Shown in pieces: positions 7,717 to 16,135 of a DNA stretch of 64,000 nt. Source of the DNA: Reyranella sp. (GTDB taxonomy: Bacteria > Pseudomonadota > Alphaproteobacteria > Reyranellales > Reyranellaceae). The stretch is taken from NCBI RefSeq assembly GCF_004297265.1, contig NZ_SCUT01000050.1, forward strand, positions 271,923 to 335,922, in the 5' to 3' direction. The notes under the pieces were generated by a model, which saw only the letters and a program-made list of their open reading frames with translations, searched no databases and was not told the origin of the DNA. The stretch's first letter is position 1. Every line of letters starts with the position of its first letter. The position numbers and the translations under genes were made by a program.

Positions 7717-9366
7717 ATGACATCGAGCCCGATCACGATCTTCCGCGCCCGCCGCATCCTCACCATGAACCCCGCCCGTCCGGAGGCCACGCATGTGGCG
7801 GTCCGCGAGGGCCGCATCCTGGGCGCCGGGCCGCTCGAGGAGCTGGCCGGCTGGGGCGCCTACACGCTCGACGACAGCTTCGCCGACAAGGTGCTGATGC
7901 CAGGCTTCGTCGAGGGCCACAGCCACGCCGCCGAAGGCACCTTCTGGCGCTACACCTATCTCGGCCGCTTCGACCGCATGGATCCCGAAGGCAAGGTGTG
8001 GCCCGGCGCCGAGTCCATCGAGGACGTGGTGGCGCGCCTGCAGGAGGCGGAGCGCAAGCTCGCCACGCCGACCGAGGCGCTCGCCGGCTGGGGACTCGAT
8101 CCGATCTACTATGGCGACCGCCGCGTCGTGCGCGCCGACTTCGATCGCGTGTCGACGACCCGCGCCGTCGGCGTGATGCATGCGAGCGGCCACATCTTCA
8201 ACGTGAACAGCCGGGCGCTGGAACTGGCCGGCCTGCTGCGCCAGGGAGTCAACCATCCGGGCATCCCCCTCGGTGACGACGGTCTGCCCACGGGCGAGCT
8301 GAAGGGGCCCGAGGCGATGACGATCGTCGGCGCCCATGTCGGCTTCGACCGCGAGGCGCTGGCCAACGACGAGGCCGGCCTGCGGCGCTTCGCAAGGCTT
8401 TGCGTTCGCCAGGGCGTCACGACCGCGACCGATCTCGCGAACCTGCTGCCGGACGATGCGGTATCGATGATGGCCCGCGTCACCGGCGAAGCGGGCTTCC
8501 CGGTGCGCATCGTGTCGTTCCGCCGCTTCCAGGCGCTGACGCCGGAGCAGGTCGTCGACATGGCCGTGAAGCTCAAGGCGAAATCGACGGACCGGTTGCG
8601 GCTGGGCGCCATCAAGCTGTTCGTCGACGGCTCGATCCAGGGTTTCTCGGCACGGCTGCGCTGGCCCGGCTACTACAACGGCGCGCCCAACGGCCTGTGG
8701 TACACGCCGCCCGAGGCGATCAGCGGTCTCTACAGACTGGCACTGCAGAAGGGCGTGCTGGTGCACAGCCACACCAACGGCGACCAGGCGACGGAGATGG
8801 CGCTGGATTGCCTGGAGGGCGCCCTGCTCGACCAGCCGGCGCGCGACCACCGCTTCACCCTGCAGCATTGCCAGCTGGCCGATGCCGCCCAGTTCCGGCG
8901 CATGGCGCGGCTCGGCATGTGCGCCAACCTGTTTCCCAACCACCACTTCTACTGGGGCGACCAGCATTGCGAGACGACGGTCGGACCGGAGCGGGCGATG
9001 CGCATGAACGCCTGCGCCACGGCGCTGGCCAGCGGCGTGCCGCTCGCCATCCATTCGGACGCGCCGGTGACGCCGCTCGGCCCGCTCTTCACCGCCTGGG
9101 GCGCCGTCAACCGCCGCACCGCCAGTGGCCGCGTTCTGGGCACGACCGAGTGCATCTCGGTGGCCGATGCGCTGCGCACGATCACCCTGGGCGCCGCCTG
9201 GACGTTGAAGCTCGACGGCGAGGTCGGCTCGATCGAATGCGGCAAGCGCGCCGACTTCGCGGTGCTGGAGGACGATCCGCTGGAGATCGCGCCGGAGAAG
9301 CTCAAGGACGTGCGCATCTGGGGCACCGTCCAGGGCGGCCGTCTCTTCCCCGCCAACGGGGCGTGA
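7717..9366 (+). CDS. metal-dependent amidohydrolase (YtcJ-like)
   Basis: Amidohydrolase-superfamily protein of 549 residues, predicted to hydrolyse an amide or related bond using one or two divalent metals in a TIM barrel. Metal ligands are visible: HSH in FVEGHSHAAEG, His in VHSHTNGDQA, His in LQHCQLADA and the late Asp in IHSDAPVTPLGPL. The C-terminal GSIECGKRADFAVLEDDP is the small beta domain of the family. The substrate is unknown. The stop overlaps the GTG start of a COG0523 GTPase (GTGA), which implies translational coupling and perhaps metal delivery. No clear ribosome site precedes ATG 7717. Confidence 0.88.
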   Translation: MTSSPITIFRARRILTMNPARPEATHVAVREGRILGAGPLEELAGWGAYTLDDSFADKVLMPGFVEGHSHAAEGTFWRYTYLGRFDRMDPEGKVWPGAESIEDVVARLQEAERKLATPTEALAGWGLDPIYYGDRRVVRADFDRVSTTRAVGVMHASGHIFNVNSRALELAGLLRQGVNHPGIPLGDDGLPTGELKGPEAMTIVGAHVGFDREALANDEAGLRRFARLCVRQGVTTATDLANLLPDDAVSMMARVTGEAGFPVRIVSFRRFQALTPEQVVDMAVKLKAKSTDRLRLGAIKLFVDGSIQGFSARLRWPGYYNGAPNGLWYTPPEAISGLYRLALQKGVLVHSHTNGDQATEMALDCLEGALLDQPARDHRFTLQHCQLADAAQFRRMARLGMCANLFPNHHFYWGDQHCETTVGPERAMRMNACATALASGVPLAIHSDAPVTPLGPLFTAWGAVNRRTASGRVLGTTECISVADALRTITLGAAWTLKLDGEVGSIECGKRADFAVLEDDPLEIAPEKLKDVRIWGTVQGGRLFPANGA

Positions 9367-10307
9367 GCGAGACGCGACCGGGCGGACGGCTGCCGGTCAC
9401 GGTGATCGGCGGCTACCTCGGTGCCGGCAAGACGACCCTGGTCAATCGCCTGCTGCGCGCCGCGGACGGCCAGCGGCTCGCGGTCCTGGTCAACGACTTC
9501 GGCGCAACGCCGATCGACCGCGACCTGATCGTGTCGTCGGCCGGCGATACGCTGGAGATCTCCGGCGGCTGCATCTGCTGCAGCTATGGCTCGGACCTGA
9601 TGGACGTGCTGATGGCCCTGCCCGAGCGGCAACCGGACATCGAGCGCGTCGTCATCGAGACCAGCGGCGTCGCGCTGCCGGGCATGGTGGCCAGCGCCGT
9701 CACGCTCCTTCTGCCCTATCGCATCGACGGCATCGTCGTGATGGTCGATGTCGAGACGGTGCGGACGATGGCCGAAGACGCCTATCTCGGCGACACGATC
9801 ACGCGCCAGCTCGGCGCCGCCGATCTCGTCGTCGCCAATCGCTGCGATCTCGTGGACGGTGCCTCGCTTCAGCAGACCCTCGCCTGGCTCGCCACGGAAA
9901 ATCCTGCGGCGCGGATCCTGCCGGCGACGCGGGCGGAAATCGCGCCCGACCTGCTGCTGGGATTGCGCGACGGCGCCCTGCCCCGTCTGTCGGCGACACT
10001 CACCACGCCGGGCGCACCCGACGCGGCTTCGCTCTACGCATCGCTCGAACTGGACGTCCCTGAAGACATCGACGTCGCCGAACTCGGCCGCCGCCTGAGC
10101 GCACCGGGCACGGGCGTCCTGCGCGCCAAGGGCATATTGGGCGAGGTCGCGCTGCACGTCGTCGGCCGGCGCTTCGAAATCGATGCGGCCCCTGCCGATG
10201 CGAAACCGGGCAGGCTGGTCGTGATCGGCCTGCGGGCGCGGCTCGATCGCCGCGCCGTGGAGCAGGCGCTTCAGCCGAGATTGTCGACGTCGTTGCGCAG
10301 CGCCTGA
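9363..10307 (+). CDS. CobW/COG0523-family G3E GTPase (metallochaperone-like)
   Basis: GTPase of 314 residues related to CobW, YeiR and ZNG1 proteins that supply metals to enzymes. Walker A is GGYLGAGKTT; the family metal motif is GGCICCS (CxCC); the guanine-specificity motif is NRCD. The short C-terminal CobW_C domain follows. Starting at GTG 9363, it overlaps the stop of the amidohydrolase by 4 bp, so the two are likely made together. Its 3' end overlaps the convergent dehydrogenase gene by 37 bp. Zinc is the commonest cargo in this family, but the metal here is unproven. Confidence 0.9.
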   Translation: MSETRPGGRLPVTVIGGYLGAGKTTLVNRLLRAADGQRLAVLVNDFGATPIDRDLIVSSAGDTLEISGGCICCSYGSDLMDVLMALPERQPDIERVVIETSGVALPGMVASAVTLLLPYRIDGIVVMVDVETVRTMAEDAYLGDTITRQLGAADLVVANRCDLVDGASLQQTLAWLATENPAARILPATRAEIAPDLLLGLRDGALPRLSATLTTPGAPDAASLYASLELDVPEDIDVAELGRRLSAPGTGVLRAKGILGEVALHVVGRRFEIDAAPADAKPGRLVVIGLRARLDRRAVEQALQPRLSTSLRSA

Positions 10308-11269
10308 CCGGCGCGGAAGCGCGCCAGATTGTCGAGGAAGATGCCGAAGATCGCCTCGTTCTGGCCGAGCGTATGGCTGGCGGTGTGCGGAGACACCAGC
10401 ACGTTGGGCAGATCCCACAACGGCGACGCCGGATCGAGCGGCTCGCGCTCGAACACGTCGAGATAGGCGCCCGCCAGCTTGCCGCTCTGCAGCGCGGCGA
10501 TGATGTCCTTCTCCAACGCGATCTCGCCGCGCGCGACATTGATCAGATGCGCCCCCTCGGGCATCGCGGCGAAGGCTGCGGCATTGGCGATGCCGCGCGT
10601 CACCGGCGAGACCGGACAACAGAGGATCAGCCAGTCGGCCTGCGGCAGCACCTCGTGCAACTGCTCGTAGGCGACGACCCTCTCGCACGGCTCCACCGGT
10701 TCGGCGGTCCGGCGCACACCGATCGAGCGCATGCCCAGCATCTTGAGCAGCGAGGCGATGTTGCGGCCGATCGGGCCCATGCCGACGATCACCGCACACT
10801 GGCCCGCAAGGTCGCGCGGCGAGCGCTCGCCCAGGCGCGGCTCCCAGGCATGGCGGCGCTGCGCATCCGCGAGCAGCGGGAAGCGGCGGTTGATCGCGAT
10901 CACGGCGCCGAGCGTGCTGTGTGCCACGGTGATCGCCGTGGCGCCCGAGGCGGTCGTCACCTTGACGCCCCGCGCGCGCAGTTCGCGATAGATCGGGCGC
11001 TCGGCGCCGGCCGGATGGATCTGCAGCCATTTTAGGTTCGGTGACTTGAGCACCACCGCATCGAAGCCCTGCAGTTCGGGTGTCGGACTGGCGGGACCGG
11101 ACTTTCCCGTCACTTCGCGGGTCATGAAGGCGATGTCGGCGGCGCTGGGACCGTCGGCCGCCAGCGCCTCCTCGGCGGTCAGGAAGGACAGCGTGCCGGG
11201 CGGCACGGCGGCCGCGATGCGCTCGCCCCAGGTACGCTGCGCGTGGGACGATAGCAGGAGGGTGATCAT
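10271..11269 (-). CDS. D-2-hydroxyacid dehydrogenase
   Basis: NAD(P)-dependent dehydrogenase of 332 residues, predicted to interconvert a 2-keto acid and a D-2-hydroxy acid. The Rossmann motif is GMGPIGRNIASLL; the catalytic Arg region is INVARGEI; the Glu region is LDVFEREPLDPASPLWDLPN; the catalytic His is in VSPHTASHT. The N-terminal substrate domain is complete. It lies downstream of a TRAP solute-binding protein gene on the same strand (37-bp gap), which suggests, without proof, a link to imported organic acids. The last 37 bp overlap the convergent GTPase gene. Confidence 0.9.
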   Translation of the reverse strand: MITLLLSSHAQRTWGERIAAAVPPGTLSFLTAEEALAADGPSAADIAFMTREVTGKSGPASPTPELQGFDAVVLKSPNLKWLQIHPAGAERPIYRELRARGVKVTTASGATAITVAHSTLGAVIAINRRFPLLADAQRRHAWEPRLGERSPRDLAGQCAVIVGMGPIGRNIASLLKMLGMRSIGVRRTAEPVEPCERVVAYEQLHEVLPQADWLILCCPVSPVTRGIANAAAFAAMPEGAHLINVARGEIALEKDIIAALQSGKLAGAYLDVFEREPLDPASPLWDLPNVLVSPHTASHTLGQNEAIFGIFLDNLARFRAGQALRNDVDNLG

Positions 11270-11306
11270 GAACCGAGATTAGCGGAGTGTCGCCGCAATC
11301 GCGAGA

Positions 11307-12275
11307 TCATTGCTCCTCCTGCAGGCGGGTCACCAGGGCCTGCAGATGCACCTCCTCCACCACCGTGGGATAAAGCGGCACCATCGCATCGACGAACGAT
11401 TGCCGGTCGACATCCTCCTCGACCCGGACTCCTGCCGCTTCGGCACGCCGGCGGGCGGCCGCTTCGTAGTCGTCGAGCAGGGCGCGCATGTGGCTCACCG
11501 ATTCGCGGGCGGCTTCGCGCAGCAGTTTCTGATCCGCGGCCGACAGCGTTCGCCAGGTGCGTTGCGAAACGATGAGCACGGAAGGCGGTTGGGAATGCTG
11601 CGTCAGGCTGTAGAACGGCGCCACGACATGATGGCCCTCCGTCACGTAGCTCGCCCAATCGCCATCCGCCGCGTCGATCACGCCGGTCTGCAGCGCCGCC
11701 TTCACCTGCGCCATGGGAAGCGTCACCGGTTCCGCACCGAGCGCCCGCAGCAGGATGGCCCAGCTGTCGGCGATCTGGACTCGCACCTTCAACCCCTTGA
11801 GGTCGGCCGCGCTGCGGATCTGGCTCGACCGGCTGTAGAACGAACGGGAAGGCCCATCGTAGAAGCACAAGCCGATCAGCCCTTGGCGTTCCAGGGCGGC
11901 GAGAATATCGTCGCCAAGCGGGCCGTCGACCGTGCGGCGCATGTGGGTCACGGACCTGAACACGAATGGAAGGGTCAGCAGCACCGACGGCGGCACCGAT
12001 GCGTTCAGCGCGCTCAGGTTGACCCGTGCCATGTCGAGTGAGCCATTGCGGACCTGACCGATGATGAAGCCGTCGGACTCCTGCCCGCTCTCGCTGCGTC
12101 GGGAGAGGGTCAGGCGGCCGCTCGTCCGGGTTCGAACGGCCTCGCCCATGAACGCCAGGGCGCGGACAGTCGGATGATCGTCGGGAAAGGTATCCGACAC
12201 CCGCAACTCGCGGGCCGTGGCCGGCCCGGCGATCGCGACTGTGAACAGAAAGACGAGAACAGGAAGCAACGCCAT
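11307..12275 (-). CDS. TRAP transporter solute-binding protein (DctP family)
   Basis: Periplasmic binding protein of 322 residues for a carboxylate or similar solute. The N-terminus from ATG 12275 is a clear signal peptide (MALLPVLVFLFTVAIAG, then ATARELRVSDTFPDDHP), which is why the upstream frame to 12380 was not used. DctP landmarks are LKVRVQIADSW, the conserved Arg region used for carboxylate binding, and the IDAADGDWASYV stretch. The DctQ and DctM membrane subunits are not next to it, so it is an orphan here. It is divergent from the GST gene, with about 125 bp between starts. Confidence 0.85.
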   Translation of the reverse strand: MALLPVLVFLFTVAIAGPATARELRVSDTFPDDHPTVRALAFMGEAVRTRTSGRLTLSRRSESGQESDGFIIGQVRNGSLDMARVNLSALNASVPPSVLLTLPFVFRSVTHMRRTVDGPLGDDILAALERQGLIGLCFYDGPSRSFYSRSSQIRSAADLKGLKVRVQIADSWAILLRALGAEPVTLPMAQVKAALQTGVIDAADGDWASYVTEGHHVVAPFYSLTQHSQPPSVLIVSQRTWRTLSAADQKLLREAARESVSHMRALLDDYEAAARRRAEAAGVRVEEDVDRQSFVDAMVPLYPTVVEEVHLQALVTRLQEEQ

Positions 12276-12400
12276 GACAACAACCCAACAGGCTCCGTCA
12301 GCTACCAAACGCTGGTGAAACTCGCAGGTTGCGACTTCCGAAGAGAGTGCAAATTGTCGTTGCAGAAGCCAGACAATCACATGTGTGGTAGGGCTTTCAT

Positions 12401-12964
12401 ATGCTCACCCTCTACTACTCGCCTGGCTCAAGCTCCATGGCCGCCCATATCGCCCTCCATGAGGTCGGTGCCTCCTTCGAAAAGCATGCGGTCTCGGTGC
12501 CGCGCAAGGAAACGCGCACGTCCGAATTCCTCGCCGTGAATCCGGTCGGCAAGGTTCCGGTGCTGATGATCGACGGCCGCCCGCTCACCGAAGTGGCGGG
12601 CATCCTCTACTATCTCGCCCGCACCTATCCGGCGGCCAACCTCCTGCCGGCGGGCGACATCGAGGCCGAGGCGCAGGCCATCTCCTGGATGTCCTACGTC
12701 GCCTCGACGATCCATCCGGCGATCCGGCAGGGCGTCGCCGAGGCGCGCGCACTATACGCCGTGGCCGACACGCGCCTGGGCGACCGCAAGTGGATCCTGG
12801 GCGATCGCTATTCGATCGCCGACATCCACCTGTTCCGCGTCTACTGGCGCTTCCGCGACCAGCTCGAGCGCCAGCCCGGCGATTTCCCGGCGCTCGAAGC
12901 CCACCACGCCCGCATGCTGGAGCGTCCGGCCGTGAAGAAGACGATCGAGGTCGAGAAGGCCTAA
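12401..12964 (+). CDS. glutathione S-transferase
   Basis: Protein of 187 residues with an N-terminal thioredoxin fold (MLTLYYSPGSSSMAAHIALHE), the glutathione-binding block VNPVGKVPVLMIDGRPLTEVAGILYY (cis-Pro and the E-x-x-x-I pattern) and an all-helical C-terminal domain containing LGDRYSIADIHLFRVYWR. The early Ser-Ser may supply the catalytic hydroxyl, as in beta/theta-class enzymes. At about 190 residues it is slightly short for the family but appears complete. An inverted repeat begins 10 bases after its stop. Confidence 0.88.
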   Translation: MLTLYYSPGSSSMAAHIALHEVGASFEKHAVSVPRKETRTSEFLAVNPVGKVPVLMIDGRPLTEVAGILYYLARTYPAANLLPAGDIEAEAQAISWMSYVASTIHPAIRQGVAEARALYAVADTRLGDRKWILGDRYSIADIHLFRVYWRFRDQLERQPGDFPALEAHHARMLERPAVKKTIEVEKA

Positions 12965-12974
12965 GCGCCTCATT

Positions 12975-13047
12975 GGAGCGCGCCACTCCAGTGGCGCTCA
13001 TCCTTGCTTATCGACGAAGCTTGAGCGCCACTGGAGTGGCGCGCTCC
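12975..13047. repeat. 26-bp perfect inverted repeat, nested palindrome (copy 1)
   Basis: The arms at 12975-13000 and 13022-13047 are perfect reverse complements separated by 21 bases. Each arm also contains GCGCCACT-CC-AGTGGCGC, so it can form its own 8-bp hairpin. The element lies between two convergent genes. A second copy is at 33381-33462. Confidence 0.9.
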
Positions 13048-13064
13048 GCTGAACGGCTTCGTCG

Positions 13065-15395
13065 CTACCCGCCGTTCAGCGCCCGCCAGACCTTCTCCGG
13101 CGTGGCCGGCATGTCGATGTGCTTGCCGCCCAGCGCATCGACGATGGCGTTCATGATCGAGGGCAGCGCGCCGGCGCAGCCCGCCTCGCCGCAGCCCTTC
13201 ACACCCAGCGTGTTGGTCTTCGCGGGCACGGGATGGCTCTGGATCGTGAAGCTCGGCGCGTCCTGCGCCCGCGGCAGGGCGTAGTCGGTGAAGCTGCCGG
13301 TCAGAAGCTGGCCCTGCTCGTCGTAGACGGTGCGCTCCATGATCGCCTGGCCGAGCCCCTGCACCACGCCGCCATGCGCCTGGCCCTCGACCAGCAGCGG
13401 ATTGATGACCGTGCCGAAGTCGTTGACCATGAAGTAGCGCACCAGCTCGATCGTGCCGGTCTCGGGATCGACCTCGACCTCGCAGACATGGCAGCCGTTG
13501 GGGAAGGACGAGGGCGGCGTGTCCGAGACATGCGCCACGTCGAGCGTCTGCGGCACGTCCTGTGGCAGCGCCAGCCCGTCGTGCAGCTTCTTTGCGAGTT
13601 CGAGCAGGCCGATGCTGCGATCGGTGCCGGCGATCTTGAAACGCCCCTTGTCGAATTCCATGTCGGAGACCGACGCTTCGAGTACATGGGCCGCGATCTG
13701 CTTGCCCTGGTCGATCACCTTGCGGCTGGCTTCGAGGAACGCCTCGGCGCCGACCAGCGCCGAGCGCGAACCGCCGGTGCCGCCGCCCGCCTTGAGCTGG
13801 TCGCTGTCGCCCTGCAGCAGCTTGAAGCGTTCGAACGGAATGCCGAGCAATCCCGTCAGCACCTGGGCGAAGGCCGAGGCATGGCCCTGGCCGTAGTCGA
13901 GCGTGCCGCTCAGCATGGTGACGTCGCCGTCGGGCTCAAAGCGGATGCCGCCATGCTCCTTGCCGGCCGGCGCGGTCACTTCGAGATAGCTGCCGACGCC
14001 GCGGCCGCGCAGCTTGCCGCGCTTCGCGCTCTCTTCCTTGCGGGCCGCGAAGCCCTCCCAGTCGGAGAGCTGCAGCGTCTCGTCGAGGATCGCGCGGAAT
14101 TCGCCGGAATCGTAGAGATTGTTGGCCGGCGACTTGTACGGCATCTGCTCCGGCGCGATGTGATTGCGCCGCCGCAGCTCGATGGCGTCGATGCCCATCT
14201 CGCGCGCCGCCGTGTCGATCAGGCGCTCCATGAAATAGTTGCCTTCGGGACGGCCGGCGCCGCGATAGGCCGCGACCGGCGTGCAGTTGGTGAAGACGAT
14301 CTTGGAATTCACCTCCATCGCCGGTGTCCGGTAGACGTCGATCAGGTTCTTCACCGCGTTGGTCGTGGCCGGCATCGGCGGATAGATGTAGGCGCCGGCA
14401 TTGCCGTAGCCGGTGAGCCGCACCGCGAGAAACTTGCCGTCCTTGTCGAGCGCCAGTTCGGCAACGCGCTCGTGGTCGCGGCCATGATGATCCGACAGGA
14501 AGCTCTCGGAACGCTCGTCGGTCCACTTCACCGGACGGCCGAGCTTCTTCGCCGCCAACAGCAGCGGGCCATATTCCGGATAGGGCGGCGCCTTCATGCC
14601 GAACGAACCGCCGACATTGCCGGTCAGCACATGGAGCTTGTCGGGCGTGACCTTGAGCACGTCGTTGGCCAGGCCGCCGCGCAGGCCGAACACGCCCTGG
14701 CAGCCGACGTTCAGCACCCAGCGGTCCTTCGCCGTGTCGTAGGACCCGATCGCCGAGCGCGGTTCCATGGCATTGACCACGATGCGCTGGGAATCGATCT
14801 CGAGCCTCGTGACGTGGGCCGCTTCGGCGAAAGCCTTCGCGACGGCCTCGGCGTCTCCGAAGTGGAAATCCAGAACGAGATTGCCCGGCGCCTCGGCATG
14901 GATCTGCGGCGCCCCTTCGGCCAGTGCCGCCTCGGGGGTGGTTACGGCCGGCAGTTCCTCGATGTCGAGCATCACGGCTTCCGCGGCGTCCTTCGACTGG
15001 ACCGCCGTCTCCGCAACGACCATGGCCACCACTTCACCGACGAAACGCACCTTGCCCTTCGCCAGCGACCAGCGCGGCGGCCGCTTCATCGGCGTGCCGT
15101 CCCGCTGCGGGAGGTTGAGCGGACACACCAGCGGGCCGAAGCCCGCCTCGTCGAGATCGGCGGCCGTCAGGATCGCCAGCACGCCCGGCATGGCCTCGGC
15201 TTCGGACGTGTCGATGCCCTTCAGCACGCCGTGCGCGTTGCGGCTGCGCACCATCACCGCATGGGCCTGGCCCGGAAGGTTGATGTCGTCGGTGTAGCGG
15301 CCCTCGCCGCGCAGGAGGGTCGGATCCTCCTTGCGCGTCACCGGCTGACCAACACCGAACTTCACGAAGGCGAGGCTGTCGTCGAACGTGTCCAT
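13065..15395 (-). CDS. xanthine dehydrogenase-family molybdopterin-binding subunit (CoxL form II-like)
   Basis: Large catalytic subunit of 776 residues of a molybdenum hydroxylase, expected to bind molybdopterin cytosine dinucleotide. The active-site loop is AYRGAGR, the form II signature, not the AYXCSFR loop of true CO dehydrogenase, so CO oxidation should not be assumed. The catalytic Glu is in GVKGCGEAGCAG, and the cofactor region includes GNVGGSFGMKAP. The usual FAD and 2Fe-2S subunits are not adjacent. It is last in a minus-strand run behind the NIPSNAP gene, with a palindrome in the 88-bp gap. Substrate unknown. Confidence 0.9.
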   Translation of the reverse strand: MDTFDDSLAFVKFGVGQPVTRKEDPTLLRGEGRYTDDINLPGQAHAVMVRSRNAHGVLKGIDTSEAEAMPGVLAILTAADLDEAGFGPLVCPLNLPQRDGTPMKRPPRWSLAKGKVRFVGEVVAMVVAETAVQSKDAAEAVMLDIEELPAVTTPEAALAEGAPQIHAEAPGNLVLDFHFGDAEAVAKAFAEAAHVTRLEIDSQRIVVNAMEPRSAIGSYDTAKDRWVLNVGCQGVFGLRGGLANDVLKVTPDKLHVLTGNVGGSFGMKAPPYPEYGPLLLAAKKLGRPVKWTDERSESFLSDHHGRDHERVAELALDKDGKFLAVRLTGYGNAGAYIYPPMPATTNAVKNLIDVYRTPAMEVNSKIVFTNCTPVAAYRGAGRPEGNYFMERLIDTAAREMGIDAIELRRRNHIAPEQMPYKSPANNLYDSGEFRAILDETLQLSDWEGFAARKEESAKRGKLRGRGVGSYLEVTAPAGKEHGGIRFEPDGDVTMLSGTLDYGQGHASAFAQVLTGLLGIPFERFKLLQGDSDQLKAGGGTGGSRSALVGAEAFLEASRKVIDQGKQIAAHVLEASVSDMEFDKGRFKIAGTDRSIGLLELAKKLHDGLALPQDVPQTLDVAHVSDTPPSSFPNGCHVCEVEVDPETGTIELVRYFMVNDFGTVINPLLVEGQAHGGVVQGLGQAIMERTVYDEQGQLLTGSFTDYALPRAQDAPSFTIQSHPVPAKTNTLGVKGCGEAGCAGALPSIMNAIVDALGGKHIDMPATPEKVWRALNGG

Positions 15396-15420
15396 GCGGC
15401 TACTCTTGGATACAAAAAAG

Positions 15421-15472
15421 TTGTCATCCTGAGCCCCAGGCGAAGGATCCTTCGCTGCGCTCAGGATGACAA
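15421..15472. repeat. intergenic palindrome (CATCCTGAG family)
   Basis: The outer arms TTGTCATCCTGAGC and GCTCAGGATGACAA are perfect inverted copies, and an inner palindrome GCGAAGGATCCTTCGC lies at 15440-15455. The core matches the larger element at 4972. It separates the NIPSNAP gene from the molybdenum hydroxylase gene and could attenuate transcription between them. Confidence 0.85.
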
Positions 15473-15483
15473 AGAAGAGGTTG

Positions 15484-16122
15484 CTACTTGAGCGGCGAAT
15501 AGTTGGTCGGCAGCAGCAGCGTCGAATGCATCTCCTGCAGCTTCGCCGGGCCCTTGGCGAGATAGGCCTGCCACGCCGGATCCTTCATCGCCGCGGCGCG
15601 GGCCTCGAAGCGCTCCTGCAGGTTCTTGTAGCGCCAGAGATGGATCCACTCGTTGGGCTGCGGGAACTCGCCGGTCCAGGCGCCCCAGATCGGCGAGTAC
15701 TTCTCGCGCGCCGCCTGGACCTCCTTGAAGTCCTTGCCGTACTGCACCGCGCCGCCGAGGCCGCAGCGGTAGATGCGCAGCTCGTAGACGTTGCCGGTCG
15801 TGCCGTCGTCCGGCCGGATGTCGACCACCGCGTTCATCAGGCGCAGATCCTGCCGCACCACGCAGGTGCGCACGATCGGCAGGTACTTCTCGGTCCAGTC
15901 CTTGTTCTTCTGCAGCTCGGTGCGCAGGCGCGTGCGCTCCTCGTAGCTGTCGTACTTCCACAGGTGCCAGATCTGGTTCAGGGCGCCGAACTCCGACGTC
16001 CAGTAGCCGTGGTTGACACCGTAATTGTTGCCGCGCGCCGGCCGGCCGATCGTCTCGGCGGCCTTGAGATATTCCGGCATCTTGCCGGGCGCGAGCGTAT
16101 AGGTGCGAAACTCGTAGACCAT
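15484..16122 (-). CDS. NIPSNAP-family protein (two domains)
   Basis: Protein of 212 residues made of two ferredoxin-like NIPSNAP units: the first opens MVYEFRTYTLAPGKMPEYLK and the second VYELRIYRCGLGG. Each has the conserved 'W.......N...HLW.Y' pattern (TSEFGALNQIWHLWKY and QPNEWIHLWRY). The biochemical role of bacterial NIPSNAP proteins is mostly unknown; many sit in catabolic operons. GAGAGGAC precedes the ATG. It lies 13 bp after the enolase-superfamily gene, so they share an operon. Confidence 0.85.
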   Translation of the reverse strand: MVYEFRTYTLAPGKMPEYLKAAETIGRPARGNNYGVNHGYWTSEFGALNQIWHLWKYDSYEERTRLRTELQKNKDWTEKYLPIVRTCVVRQDLRLMNAVVDIRPDDGTTGNVYELRIYRCGLGGAVQYGKDFKEVQAAREKYSPIWGAWTGEFPQPNEWIHLWRYKNLQERFEARAAAMKDPAWQAYLAKGPAKLQEMHSTLLLPTNYSPLK

Positions 16123-16135
16123 GTTTTGAGTCCTC

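Noticed and set aside
13065..15395. Naming this gene CO dehydrogenase coxL
   Set aside because: The active-site loop is AYRGAGR, not AYXCSFR, and the other subunits are absent.
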